Shown: positions 44,959-54,025, counted from the stretch's first letter. The stretch: 64,000 nt of DNA from an uncultured Caulobacteraceae bacterium (GCA_903872075.1 CAIQJF010000088.1:1-64000); one strand, 5' to 3'. Translations and numbers: made by a program. Notes: generated by a model from the sequence alone, not told the origin.

Positions 44959-46263
44959 CTACGCCCTGATTTTCAGCCTGACGAATCCGATCACAGCGCC
45001 GGGATCGCCGCCATAGGCGGGACGGATCGCGGCCGGGAGCGCGTCGGCGCTGCCGACGACACCGACTCCTACCGCCAGATGATTGCCCACCGGCACGTCG
45101 TAGACATAGCCAAGGCTGCCGGCGGCGACGGCGTAGGGATGTCCGGCGCGGGGATCGGGCGAGGCGAAGAGTTCGGCCTTGTCGGCGTCCTCGAGCCTCG
45201 CAAACAGGGTATGGCGGCCGAGGGTGATGGCGGATTCCAGCAGGAAGCCGTTCAGGCCGGGGCCGTAGCTGAGTTCGTTGCGGCCCCAGGCGAAGGTGGT
45301 CTGCCAGTTCCCGCCGCGCACCGGGCGATTGTAGGTCGCCGAGGCCGTGATCCGCCGCTGGCTGACATCCGGCTCAAGTTGCTCAGGGGAATGGATGTCG
45401 CCGTAGCTGACCTGCAGCGCCCAGTCCGGCATCGGGTTCCAGCTGAGCCGCGCGGACCAGGAATCCAGCCGTGGGCGGTCGAAGTCCCAGCGGTGCTGGT
45501 CGGGCTCGCGGCCGTTGAACGCCGAGGCCTCGAGCTTCCAGGCGCCCCGCGTGACGCCGACCGTCACCACCCCATAGGTGATGTGTGTGGAGTCCAGCCA
45601 GTGGTGGGTGATCGGCGCCGCCGGGTCGTCCTGCCCGGACAGACGATGCATGAAGGCTGCGGGACCCAGAGCCGGCTCCCCCGGCAGGCCGGCGTAGACG
45701 AACACCGATCCGCCTCGCAGCGGCACGGCGTAGGTTGCCGCCAGCTCCATGAACAGGTCGTGCGGATGCTGCCGGTCCACCAGCGCGGTCTTGCCGTCGG
45801 CGGTCTCGCCGGTCTGCAGCAACAGGGGATAGCCCCGCGGGCCCATCAGCGGATCGAGCGACAGCATGGTGCGGAGGGTCAGTGTTCCGGGTCCGGCCGT
45901 GCGCTGGGCCATGACCATGAGCATGCTGGCGCTGAAGGTCTTGTCGCCGCCGCGCGGGCCGCCCTGGTGATCCTGGACGAGGTCGGCGTAACCGTGAACC
46001 ATGCCGGTCCAGGCGCCGGCCCGCCAGTTGAGACCGTCCATGGGCGTGGAATCGGGCTGCCAGGCGGTGCCGGAGGCGTCGCGCATCATGGCGTAGGGGC
46101 CGAGCGCGCCGGCCATCATGACCATGGCTTCGGGCGCGTCTGCAGATGCACGAGGCGCCGTCATCGCGCCGTGATCCATCCCCGGCATGTCGGGCATGGA
46201 CTGGGCGGCGGCGCTTGTGGCGGCTGTCAGGGCGAGGAGCGCCGCCAGGCTGGCGGATGTCAT
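44959..46263 (-). CDS. Met-rich exported outer-membrane-type protein of the copper locus
   Basis: A 434-residue protein with a signal peptide (LAALLALTAATSAAA). A methionine/histidine-rich start (MPDMPGMDHGAM) can bind Cu(I). The rest is a beta-strand-rich chain with many aromatic residues and a terminal FVRLKIRA consistent with an outer-membrane barrel. It overlaps csoR by 4 nt and is divergent from copA, so it is very likely a copper-resistance factor under CsoR control. It is not a recognisable CopB, but the context is strong. Confidence 0.75.
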   Translation of the reverse strand: MTSASLAALLALTAATSAAAQSMPDMPGMDHGAMTAPRASADAPEAMVMMAGALGPYAMMRDASGTAWQPDSTPMDGLNWRAGAWTGMVHGYADLVQDHQGGPRGGDKTFSASMLMVMAQRTAGPGTLTLRTMLSLDPLMGPRGYPLLLQTGETADGKTALVDRQHPHDLFMELAATYAVPLRGGSVFVYAGLPGEPALGPAAFMHRLSGQDDPAAPITHHWLDSTHITYGVVTVGVTRGAWKLEASAFNGREPDQHRWDFDRPRLDSWSARLSWNPMPDWALQVSYGDIHSPEQLEPDVSQRRITASATYNRPVRGGNWQTTFAWGRNELSYGPGLNGFLLESAITLGRHTLFARLEDADKAELFASPDPRAGHPYAVAAGSLGYVYDVPVGNHLAVGVGVVGSADALPAAIRPAYGGDPGAVIGFVRLKIRA

Positions 46264-46532
46264 CGGGCGCGCTCGAGCAGGGCGATCAGTTCGCCGGCCT
46301 TGCGGCGCTGCTCCGCCTGATCACCGCTGACGATGGCCGACTCGATGCAGTGGCCGAGATGGGCCTTCAGCAGTTCGGCTTCCACACGGCTCAGGGCCGC
46401 CTTCGCCGCCTGAATCTGTGTCAGGATGTCGATGCAGTAGCGGTCATCCTCGATCATGCGCGCGACGCCGCGGACCTGACCCTCCACCCGCTTGAGGCGA
46501 TTGAGAAGCTTGGGCGTGTTGTCACGTTTCAT
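46260..46532 (-). CDS. csoR: CsoR-type copper-sensing repressor
   Basis: A 90-residue four-helix DUF156 repressor that releases DNA on binding Cu(I). The copper ligands Cys33, His58 and Cys62 match the C-H-C set of CsoR (in RYCIDIL and AHLGHC). RLKRVEGQVRGVARM is the conserved DNA-facing helix. AGGAGG precedes ATG 46532; a longer start at 46565 would overlap the operators and is rejected. Two matching operators lie just upstream. Confidence 0.93.
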   Translation of the reverse strand: MKRDNTPKLLNRLKRVEGQVRGVARMIEDDRYCIDILTQIQAAKAALSRVEAELLKAHLGHCIESAIVSGDQAEQRRKAGELIALLERAR

Positions 46533-46555
46533 CGGCGCCTCCTGACGGCCTTTAG

Positions 46556-46572
46556 ATACACCCATGGGGTAT
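46556..46572. promoter_or_regulatory. CsoR-type operator 1
   Basis: ATACACCCATGGGGTAT is a near-palindrome of GC-rich core flanked by ATAC and GTAT, the form expected for CsoR sites. It lies 24 nt upstream of the csoR start. Confidence 0.75.
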
Positions 46573-46580
46573 TCGCGAAA

Positions 46581-46597
46581 ATACCCTGGAGGGGTAT
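46581..46597. promoter_or_regulatory. CsoR-type operator 2
   Basis: ATACCCTGGAGGGGTAT has the same flanks and GC-rich core as operator 1. The two are 25 nt centre to centre, on nearly opposite or neighbouring faces of the helix, and this copy lies 28 nt before the copA GTG. Confidence 0.8.
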
Positions 46598-46624
46598 GGT
46601 GCGCCTTGTTATGGAGGTTTCGCC

Positions 46625-48925
46625 GTGTCCGAGAGCCCGACCGTCCTCGATCCCGTCTGCGGGATGACCGTCAATCCGGCGAAAACGCCACACCACGCTG
46701 AGCACGACGGGGTCGCCTATCACTTCTGCGGCGTGGGTTGCCGGACGAAGTTCCTCGCCGATCCCGACCGCTATCTGACACGGTCGGCCGAACCACCGCC
46801 GGCGGTCGCGCCCGGGACCATCTTCACCTGCCCCATGCATCCCGAGATCCGCCAGGAGGGTCCGGGGCCGTGCCCGATTTGCGGCATGGCGCTCGAACCG
46901 GAAACCATCACGGCCGAGGCTCCGCCAAACCATGAGCTGAGCGACATGAGCCGGCGGCTGTGGATCGGCCTGGCCCTGACCGCGCCCGTTTTCATACTGG
47001 AGATGGGCGGCCATCTGCTCGGTCATCGGCTGATGCTGCCGGCCGGGGTGTCGAACCTGACGCAGTTCGCCCTGACCACGCCGGTGGTGCTGTGGGCGGG
47101 CTGGCCGTTCTTTCAACGGGGCTGGGCTTCACTCGTCTCGCGCCATCTGAACATGTTCACCCTGGTGGCCATGGGCGTGGGTGTCTCCTGGAGCTACAGC
47201 GTGGTGGGGGTGCTTGCGCCGGGTCTGTTCCCCGCCGCCGTGCGTGACGCCGAGGGCGCCGTGCCGGTCTATTTCGAAGCGGCGGCCATGATCACCGTTC
47301 TGGTTCTGGTGGGCCAGGTCCTGGAGCTTCGGGCGCGGGAACGGACCGGCGGCGCGATCCGGGCATTACTGCGTCTGGCGCCGAAGACTGCCCGGCGCGT
47401 GGGCGCGGACGGCGCCGACGCCGATGTGGACATTGAGGCAATCGTCGTCGGCGACCGGCTGCGGGTGCGCCCGGGCGAGAGCGTTCCGGTCGATGGCGCT
47501 ATCCTTGAGGGACGCGCCTCCATCGATGAGTCCCTGGTCACAGGCGAGTCCATGCCCGCGACGAAGGAGATCGGCGACAAGGTGATCGCCGGCTCGCTCA
47601 ATCGCAGCGGCGCCTTTGTCATGACCGCCGAGAAGGTCGGGGCGGACACCTTGCTGGCGCGGATCGTGCAGATGGTGAGCCAGGCGCAGCGCAGCCGGGC
47701 GCCGATCCAGCGCCTGGCGGATCGGGTCTCGGGCTGGTTTGTGCCCGCGGTGATCGCCGCGGCGGTGCTGGCGGCCGCCGTCTGGGCGCTGGTCGGGCCT
47801 GAGCCGCGTCTCTCCTACGCCCTGACCGCTGCGGTTTCGGTGCTGATCATCGCCTGTCCGTGCGCGCTCGGCCTGGCGACACCCATGTCGATCATGGTCG
47901 GCGTCGGACGCGGCGCGCGGGTTGGCCTGTTGATCCGGGACGCCGAAGCCCTGGAACGGTTCGAGAAGGTAGACACCCTGGTGTTCGACAAGACCGGGAC
48001 CCTCACCGAAGGGCGTCCGTCGGTCACCGCCGTCACATGCGCCTCAGGCTTCGAGGAGGCGGCGTTGCTGCATCTTGCCGCGTCCCTGGAGAGAGGTAGC
48101 GAACACCCGCTCGGCGAGGCGATCGTCCGGGCGGCCTCGGCGCGAGGCCTCGCTCTGTCTGAACCCGCCGAGTTCAACTCCCCCGTTGGACGGGGTGTGA
48201 CCGGCCTGGTGGAGGGCCGGCGGATCGTGCTGGGCGGCGCTCGCCTCCTGGCAGAGTCGGGCGTTGCGGTCGACGTTCTGGCCGCCGCCGCTCAGTCGGC
48301 CGGCGAGGCGGGCGCCACCCCGGTATTCATGGCCGTGGACGGCGTCCTGGCCGGGCTGTTCGTCATCTCGGACCCCATCAAGCCCTCAACGCCCGAGGCC
48401 ATCCGCGCCCTGAAAGCCGCGGGCGTCCGGTTGGTGATGATGACGGGCGACAACGCCGCCACCGCCAAAGCCGTGGCGGCGCGGCTGGGACTGGACGCGG
48501 TGGAGGCCGAGGTGTTGCCTGAGCACAAGGCCGCGGTGGTCAGCCGCCTGCGGGCGGAGGGGCGGGTCGTGGCCATGGCCGGCGACGGCGTCAACGACGC
48601 GCCCGCCCTGGCGGCCGCCGACGTCGGGATAGCCATGGGCACAGGCGCCGACGTGGCGATCGAGAGCGCCGGAATGACCTTGCTGAAGGGCGATCTCGGC
48701 GGGCTCGTGAAGGCTCGCGCCCTCTCGCGCGCCGTGATGCGCAATATCCGCCAGAATCTGCTCTTCGCCTTCGCCTACAACGCCGCCGGCGTGCCCATCG
48801 CCGCGGGCGTGCTGTGGCCGGCCTTCCATATCCTCATGACCCCGCCGCTGGCCGCGGCGGCCATGGCGCTTTCTTCGGTCAGCGTGATCGGCAATGCGCT
48901 ACGATTGCGTGCTGTGCGGCTCTGA
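46625..48925 (+). CDS. copA: Copper-exporting P-type ATPase
   Basis: A 766-residue P1B-type ATPase pumping Cu(I) from the cytoplasm. Unusually its N-terminus holds a YHS domain (residues about 8-51, LDPVCGMTVNP and YHFCGVGCRTKF) and a short heavy-metal domain (TCPMHPEIRQEGPGPCPICG, about 68-90) but no HMA domain. The CPC metal site is Cys411-Pro-Cys413, the phosphorylated Asp455 is in DKTGTLTEG, and MTGDNAATAKAVA and GDGVNDAPAL complete the nucleotide domain. GTG 46625 is preceded by GGAGG. It is divergent from csoR across the operators. Confidence 0.95.
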   Translation: MSESPTVLDPVCGMTVNPAKTPHHAEHDGVAYHFCGVGCRTKFLADPDRYLTRSAEPPPAVAPGTIFTCPMHPEIRQEGPGPCPICGMALEPETITAEAPPNHELSDMSRRLWIGLALTAPVFILEMGGHLLGHRLMLPAGVSNLTQFALTTPVVLWAGWPFFQRGWASLVSRHLNMFTLVAMGVGVSWSYSVVGVLAPGLFPAAVRDAEGAVPVYFEAAAMITVLVLVGQVLELRARERTGGAIRALLRLAPKTARRVGADGADADVDIEAIVVGDRLRVRPGESVPVDGAILEGRASIDESLVTGESMPATKEIGDKVIAGSLNRSGAFVMTAEKVGADTLLARIVQMVSQAQRSRAPIQRLADRVSGWFVPAVIAAAVLAAAVWALVGPEPRLSYALTAAVSVLIIACPCALGLATPMSIMVGVGRGARVGLLIRDAEALERFEKVDTLVFDKTGTLTEGRPSVTAVTCASGFEEAALLHLAASLERGSEHPLGEAIVRAASARGLALSEPAEFNSPVGRGVTGLVEGRRIVLGGARLLAESGVAVDVLAAAAQSAGEAGATPVFMAVDGVLAGLFVISDPIKPSTPEAIRALKAAGVRLVMMTGDNAATAKAVAARLGLDAVEAEVLPEHKAAVVSRLRAEGRVVAMAGDGVNDAPALAAADVGIAMGTGADVAIESAGMTLLKGDLGGLVKARALSRAVMRNIRQNLLFAFAYNAAGVPIAAGVLWPAFHILMTPPLAAAAMALSSVSVIGNALRLRAVRL

Positions 48926-48957
48926 CATCCTGGGGCCGCTTCCGAGGTAGCGCGTTC

Positions 48958-50208
48958 GTGACTTCCGATCTTCTTCACCGGCCGGAACTCTCGCTGCTGG
49001 CCGCCCTGGCCATCGGGCTGCTGATTGGCGCCGAGCGGGAACGGCGCAAGGGCGAGGGCGAAACCCGCCGGCCGGCCGGCGTGCGGACGTTCGCGGTGAC
49101 CGGCCTGCTCGGCGGCGTCTGTGCCTTGTTGGGCGCGCCCATGAGCTTGCTCGGCGCGGGCCTGATCACCCTCGTCGCTATCGCCGGCTACATCCTTCGC
49201 GACCGCCGCGATCCCGGCCTGACCGGCGAGGTCGCCCTGCTGGCGACCTATGTGCTGGGCGCTCTCGCGGTCACGCGGCCGTTGCTCGCGCTCGAGGTCG
49301 GCGTCGTGGTGGCGACCCTGCTGGCCTACCGCGTACAGATCCATCGTCTGGTCCGCGAGACCCTGACGGAACAAGAGCTTCTGGACGGCATCGCCTTCGC
49401 CATCGCCGCGGTGGTGGTGCTGCCGCTGCTGCCCAACCGGCCCCTGGATCCTTTCGACCTGCTCAACCCGTTCCGGCTCTGGCGGCTGGTCGTGGTGCTC
49501 ATGGGCCTCAGCGCCGTGGGATATGCGGCCCAGCGGCTGGTCGGCGTCCGTTTTGGCCTGGTGGCGGCTGGTCTGGCCGGCGGGCTCGTTTCGGCCACCG
49601 CGGCCGTGGCCGCCATGGCGCAGCGGTCGAAGGCGGACGCCGCCGTCGCCGGGGCCGCCGCCGGGGGCGCGGTCGCGTCGTTGCTGAGCAGTGTCGCCTA
49701 TATGATCGCGCTGATCGCTGCCGTTAACCCTGACCTTTTGCCGCCTCTGGCCTTGCCTCTGGGAGCGGCCGCCACGGCGACGCTGATCTACGCCGCGGTG
49801 CTCGGCTGGCGTGTGAGGCCGGGCAGCGGTCCGATCGATGCCGGGCGGGCTTTCAACTTTGGCGCGGCCCTGCTGTTCGTCGCCATCGTCGCCGGCTTTA
49901 CCGTTCTGGGCCGGCTTATGACCACCTATCTGGGCGCGGCCGGCGCGCTCGCCAGCGCCGCGGCCACAGGTCTGGTGGACGCCCACGCCGCCGCCGTGTC
50001 GATGGCCACGCTCAACGATTCCGGCCGCCTCGATACGGCGACGGCGGCCCTGGCCATTCTGGTGGGGCTGACCGTGAATATGCTGGTGAAGGCGCCGGTG
50101 GCGTTCGCCATGGGCGCGCCGTCATTCGCTAGGCGGGTGAGCCTCGGCGTCGTGATCATGCTGGCCGTCCTGTGGGCGGCCCATGCGGTGACGCGCCTAG
50201 GCTTCTGA
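48958..50208 (+). CDS. MgtC/SapB family (DUF4010) membrane protein
   Basis: A 416-residue polytopic protein. The N-terminal part (SLLAALAIGLLIGAERERRKGEGE) matches MgtC/SapB-like proteins, with several hydrophobic helices, and the rest is the DUF4010 region with the conserved VDAHAAAVSMATL. The start is GTG at 48958 behind GAGGT at about 12 nt. Possibly magnesium or metal homeostasis; a direct link with copper is only positional (32 nt after copA). Confidence 0.8.
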   Translation: MTSDLLHRPELSLLAALAIGLLIGAERERRKGEGETRRPAGVRTFAVTGLLGGVCALLGAPMSLLGAGLITLVAIAGYILRDRRDPGLTGEVALLATYVLGALAVTRPLLALEVGVVVATLLAYRVQIHRLVRETLTEQELLDGIAFAIAAVVVLPLLPNRPLDPFDLLNPFRLWRLVVVLMGLSAVGYAAQRLVGVRFGLVAAGLAGGLVSATAAVAAMAQRSKADAAVAGAAAGGAVASLLSSVAYMIALIAAVNPDLLPPLALPLGAAATATLIYAAVLGWRVRPGSGPIDAGRAFNFGAALLFVAIVAGFTVLGRLMTTYLGAAGALASAAATGLVDAHAAAVSMATLNDSGRLDTATAALAILVGLTVNMLVKAPVAFAMGAPSFARRVSLGVVIMLAVLWAAHAVTRLGF

Positions 50209-50217
50209 CGCGGCCGG

Positions 50218-51033
50218 TCAATGACTGAGCAGCACCCACCGGTCCGCATCGGCGATGAGGTCGCGGGTCACCCCGCCCAGGACCCATTCGCGCAGGCGGG
50301 AGTGACCGTAGGCGCCGGCGACGACCAGATCGGCGCCTGACTGGTCCGCCAGGCGCGACAAGGTGTGGCTGGCGCTTTCCAGGACAGGTTCGGCCAGGAT
50401 TTCCGTCGCGATCCCATGGCGGGCGAGACGCGCAGCGGCGTCGGCCAGGTCCTGTCGCGCGTCGTCGAGGTCGTCCGGTGCGCAAACCGCCGCGAGGATG
50501 ACGCGCCTGGCCCGCGCCAGGGCGGGCAGGGCGGCCGACACGGCCCTTCGGGCTTCACGCGTGTTCTTCCAGGCCACCAGGACGGTCTCGCCTTTGAACG
50601 GCGTCTCGCGCGTCGGCGCCACGAGCACCGGGGCGCCGGTCTCCATCACCAGGGCGTCCGGCGACGCGTGGATCGACGGATCGGCGTCGGCTGGTCCGCG
50701 CCAGGCCAGGATCAGGTCCGCCGCGGCCGCGCGCCGGGCCATGGCGGCAATGGGATAGGCGACGTGGGCGCGCCATTCGGTCTCGAGATCGCCACCCGCG
50801 AAGGCCGCCTGAAAGGCGGTCCGGGCGGCGGCGATTTCAGCGTCCACGGCGCGGACGATCCGCGCGAACACGGCGCCGCCACCGTCGGCGTCATCGGCAT
50901 AGGGCCAGGGCGCCTGGGCGCCGAGGCCGACAAGGCGGGATCCGAACGACCGCGCCACCCCGCCGGAGGTTCGCAAACGCGCGCCACAGGCGTCGTCGGC
51001 GACCACATGGGTGAGCAGGGTTTTGAAGGGCAT
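50218..51033 (-). CDS. Universal stress protein with two Usp-like halves
   Basis: A 271-residue UspA-family protein. The N-terminal half resembles Usp without a clear nucleotide motif. The C-terminal half ends in GADLVVAGAYGHSRLREWVLGGVTRDLI, the G-2X-G-9X-G-like ATP motif of the Usp superfamily. PVLVAPTRET marks the first domain end. Cytoplasmic stress-response role is a family inference. It ends 9 nt from the convergent MgtC-like gene. Confidence 0.87.
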   Translation of the reverse strand: MPFKTLLTHVVADDACGARLRTSGGVARSFGSRLVGLGAQAPWPYADDADGGGAVFARIVRAVDAEIAAARTAFQAAFAGGDLETEWRAHVAYPIAAMARRAAAADLILAWRGPADADPSIHASPDALVMETGAPVLVAPTRETPFKGETVLVAWKNTREARRAVSAALPALARARRVILAAVCAPDDLDDARQDLADAAARLARHGIATEILAEPVLESASHTLSRLADQSGADLVVAGAYGHSRLREWVLGGVTRDLIADADRWVLLSH

Positions 51034-51105
51034 TTCACCTCACCGCCGGGTTGGCCCGTCTTTCGCGTTTCCTCAGATTCTCCGTAGCACGGAACTGCGC
51101 CGATT

Positions 51106-51133
51106 TTGACACTTGGCCATGTGGGTTCATAAT
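51106..51133 (+). promoter_or_regulatory. Sigma-70 promoter of the TPR/heme pair
   Basis: Perfect -35 TTGACA (51106-51111), 16-nt spacer, -10 CATAAT (51128-51133), then 29 nt to the ATG at 51163. This is the best-matching sigma-70 promoter noted in the window. Confidence 0.7.
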
Positions 51134-51162
51134 CGGCTCCAGGCAAACCCGGGGAGGGCTTG

Positions 51163-52092
51163 ATGGCGGTCCAGCGCGCGTGGTTGTTGGCATTGATCGG
51201 CTTGGTGTTGGCCGCCCCGTTCACGGTCGCCCTGGCCAGTGGCGGCGGCATGAGCGGCGGCGGCGAAATGCCCAGCGCCACGGCCCCGCAGTACGATCCC
51301 TCCAAGGAATATGCGGAGGGCATGTCCGCTTATCAGGGCGGCCGGTTCAAGGACGCCGCCCGATCGTTCGAGCATGTCACGATCGTCGCGCCCGACACCA
51401 CTGTCGCCTGGCGCATGCTGGCGATGTCCCGGCGCGGGGCGAGCGATCTCAAGGGCGCGGCCAAGGCCTATGACAAGGCGTTGAAACTGGATCCGTCACC
51501 GGTGGATCTGCGCCGAGACTATGCCCTCGTGCTGGCTGATCTCAAGATGCCGGACAAGGCCCAGTCGCAACTGGCGAAGCTGAAGGTCTCGGCCGCCGCC
51601 TGCGCCGAGACCTGTCCCACCGCCGCGGCGCTGAAGTCGGCGATCGACCAGGTCGAGTCGGCGTTGCAGGGCGCGGCCGCGCCGAAGCCGTCTGCCGCCT
51701 TGTCGCCGCCGGCCGTCGCGGTCGGGGGCGATGCGGCCTATCTCGAGGCGGTCGCCGACATCAATGACCGGCGCTGGCTGGACGCTCTGGCGGCTCTCGA
51801 TCGCGCCGAGGCGGTCCTCGGACCGCATCCGGACATCCTCACCTATCGCGGCTACGTCAATCGCCGCCTCGGTCATCTGGACCGCGCAGAGCGATTCTAT
51901 CGCGCCGCGCTGTCCATCGCGCCGGAGCATCGCGGCGCCACCGAATATTATGGAGAACTGAAGGTCATCGAAGGCGACCTTCCGGCGGCGCGCGCGCTGC
52001 TGGCGAAGATCGACCGGCAATGCGCCTTCGGCTGCGCCGAGGCGGAGGAACTGCGCCGGTGGATCGACAGCGGACACGATCCGGCCTCCTGA
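51163..52092 (+). CDS. Exported tetratricopeptide repeat protein
   Basis: A 309-residue protein with a signal peptide (AWLLALIGLVLAAPFTVALA). A Gly/Ser/Met linker (SGGGMSGGGEMPS) precedes TPR units: YAEGMSAYQGGRFKDAARSF, WRMLAMSRRGASDLKGAAKA, and a second block near residues 195-290 (LTYRGYVNRRLGHLDRAERF). Two cysteine pairs lie in SAAACAETCPTA and IDRQCAFGCAE. GGAGG lies before ATG 51163. The 3' end overlaps the heme-protein start by 34 nt, so both are co-expressed and may form a periplasmic complex. Confidence 0.8.
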   Translation: MAVQRAWLLALIGLVLAAPFTVALASGGGMSGGGEMPSATAPQYDPSKEYAEGMSAYQGGRFKDAARSFEHVTIVAPDTTVAWRMLAMSRRGASDLKGAAKAYDKALKLDPSPVDLRRDYALVLADLKMPDKAQSQLAKLKVSAAACAETCPTAAALKSAIDQVESALQGAAAPKPSAALSPPAVAVGGDAAYLEAVADINDRRWLDALAALDRAEAVLGPHPDILTYRGYVNRRLGHLDRAERFYRAALSIAPEHRGATEYYGELKVIEGDLPAARALLAKIDRQCAFGCAEAEELRRWIDSGHDPAS

Positions 52093-53045
52093 TCGCGGCG
52101 CTTTTGCTGCTGGCGGCGCCGGCCCTCGCCGAAGGCATCGGCGGCTCGGCGCCGGTTCTGAAGGGTTTACGATGGCTTGCGCCGCGCGCCGACGCGGTCC
52201 GAAGCCTCTCTCGCAGGCCGACGGAGTGTCTCGCCAGGCCGGCCAGGGGCGTCGACGTCTGGTCGGTGGAGGTCGGGCGCGCCGCCTTTCGCACGCCGGT
52301 CCTGCTCGGCGGCCCGGCGGCCCGGGCCGGCATGGCTTGCGAGACCTGCCATCGCAGCGGCCGGTCTAACCCCGAATTCTACCTGCCGGGCGTCTCGGGC
52401 GCGGCCGGGACGGCGGACGTCACCACCTCCATCCTGAGCACCCATCGCGGCGATCACCTGGACAATCCGCGTCCCATTCCCGACCTCAGCGGCCCGAAGG
52501 CGCATCTCAAGACGCCCCAGAGCGAAGGCTCCGCAGAGCTTGTCCGGTTCATCCATGGCTTGATCACCGAAGAGTTCGACGGCCCCGAACCGCCTCCGGC
52601 CGTTCTGGAAGGGCTGGCGGCCTATGTGCGCGCGCTCGACCCGCGCGCCTGTCCTGCCGCCGCCGACGAACCGGTGACGGCGGAGGCGGCGTTCAACGAC
52701 GCTGCGCGCGCGCTTCGCGCCGGCCGGATCGCGCTCGTGCGACAGGATCGGGCCACGGGCGTGGCGATGATCGCCGCCGCGCGAGCGGCTCTCGGCGACA
52801 TGGCTGAACGGTTCAGCGGTCCCGGACCGAGCGCCGTGCGAGGGAATCTGGAGACGGCGGCTCGGGAGCTGGCCGATATCGCCGCCGCCGCGCGTCAGGG
52901 CGCGCCAGATGCGGCCGGGCGCCTCGACGGATGGCTGTGTCGGTCAGCGATCCTCCGCGCCGAGGTTCTCAGGCATGCGCCTGCGTCGCTCTATAGTCCC
53001 AAGGTGCTGGCGGCGGCGCTACGATCGGCCGACGTCCGCCGCTGA
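52059..53045 (+). CDS. Exported single-heme c-type protein of unknown role
   Basis: A 328-residue protein with signal peptide (SGLLIAALLLLAAPALAEG) and one heme site C94-ET-C97-H98. The region around it (VDVWSVEVGRAAFRTPVLLGG, then PRPIPDLSGPKAHLKTPQSEG) resembles a cytochrome c peroxidase-like fold with a single heme rather than the usual two. The C-terminal third is helical and lacks a second CxxCH. GTG 52059 is preferred because GGAGGA lies 9-10 nt before it, although it falls inside the TPR gene. Its end overlaps the convergent WYL gene by 55 nt. The function is not recognised. Confidence 0.7.
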   Translation: MDRQRTRSGLLIAALLLLAAPALAEGIGGSAPVLKGLRWLAPRADAVRSLSRRPTECLARPARGVDVWSVEVGRAAFRTPVLLGGPAARAGMACETCHRSGRSNPEFYLPGVSGAAGTADVTTSILSTHRGDHLDNPRPIPDLSGPKAHLKTPQSEGSAELVRFIHGLITEEFDGPEPPPAVLEGLAAYVRALDPRACPAAADEPVTAEAAFNDAARALRAGRIALVRQDRATGVAMIAAARAALGDMAERFSGPGPSAVRGNLETAARELADIAAAARQGAPDAAGRLDGWLCRSAILRAEVLRHAPASLYSPKVLAAALRSADVRR

Positions 53046-54025
53046 CCGGAGTCGAGCGCTTTCACGGCCGCCGCGAGTTCCATCCGCATGGCGTCACGCA
53101 GGGAGTCCGGCTTGAGAATTTCGACCTTGTCGCCCCAGGTGAACAGGTGCCAGGCCAGTTCGCGCATGCCGCTGGCCTGGAAGCGCACCAGCACCGACCC
53201 GTCGGGTTGAAGCGCCGTCGTCTGGGTGGGATGGAACCGCCAGCCGAGCGCGTCTTCGGCCCCGTGCGGCAGGATGCGCAGCGCCACGTCCTCCGGTTCT
53301 CCCTGATAGATACCGAAGGACCGGCTCGCATAGTCGCCCAGGCTGAAGTCGGCGGGCGCGGCGGCCGGTCTGTCGAGAACTTCAAGGTCCCCGATTCGGT
53401 CAAGGCGCCAGTTGCGCGGCGCCACCGTGTCCTTTTCCGCGGCCACGAGATAGTTGGCTCGCCCGAACATCAGGCCATAGGGCGTCACCTCGCGCACCGC
53501 GCCGGGCGTGCTGCCGCCGGCGTAGACAAAGCGGAGCGCGCGCAGCGCCATCAGCGCCTGCCGCACCCCGGCGATCAGCGCCTCGTCCTCGAACGGACGC
53601 GGACCGGCCTGCACGGCGACGGTCTCGGCGCGCACCAGCGCCTCGACGTCGGGGGCCATGCGTCGCAGGGCGCCGGCGCGCATCGCCGCGCGGACCTTAC
53701 GCTCCAGGCTCTCCAGAGCCCGGGCCCGCGGCGACGCCCCCGCGGTGTGCAGCGCGGCGGAGGCCTTGTTCAGTTCCAGCAGTTCCTCGGTGGTGGGCGA
53801 CTGGAAGAAGCCATCCAGGCCGTGCGGGATGCGGAAGCGTTTGGCGGCGCCGTCCGGAATCTCCTCCATCTGCGGAAACAGGGACGCCAACGCGTCGCGC
53901 ATCCGTTCGGCCGTGCGCCGGCCGACCCCGGCCTCCCAGGCCATTTCATCCAAGGTCAGGCCCTCGGCGCTGGCGGCCAGCCGCCGGGCGAGGTCGAGCA
54001 GGCCTCCGGCTTTTTCATGACGCAT
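52991..54025 (-). CDS. WYL-domain transcriptional regulator
   Basis: A 344-residue regulator with an N-terminal helix-turn-helix (LLDLARRLAASAEGLTLDEM, GRRTAERMRDAL) and a WYL ligand-binding region (ALRALRFVYAGGSTPGAVREVTPYG, GRANYLVAAEKD) plus the WCX C-terminal part (VLVRFQASGMRELAWHLFTWG). Such proteins often sense nucleotides or DNA ends and control DNA-repair or defence genes. ATG 54025 is chosen by homology. The C-terminal 55 nt overlap the convergent heme-protein gene. Confidence 0.88.
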   Translation of the reverse strand: MRHEKAGGLLDLARRLAASAEGLTLDEMAWEAGVGRRTAERMRDALASLFPQMEEIPDGAAKRFRIPHGLDGFFQSPTTEELLELNKASAALHTAGASPRARALESLERKVRAAMRAGALRRMAPDVEALVRAETVAVQAGPRPFEDEALIAGVRQALMALRALRFVYAGGSTPGAVREVTPYGLMFGRANYLVAAEKDTVAPRNWRLDRIGDLEVLDRPAAAPADFSLGDYASRSFGIYQGEPEDVALRILPHGAEDALGWRFHPTQTTALQPDGSVLVRFQASGMRELAWHLFTWGDKVEILKPDSLRDAMRMELAAAVKALDSGQRRTSADRSAAASTLGL

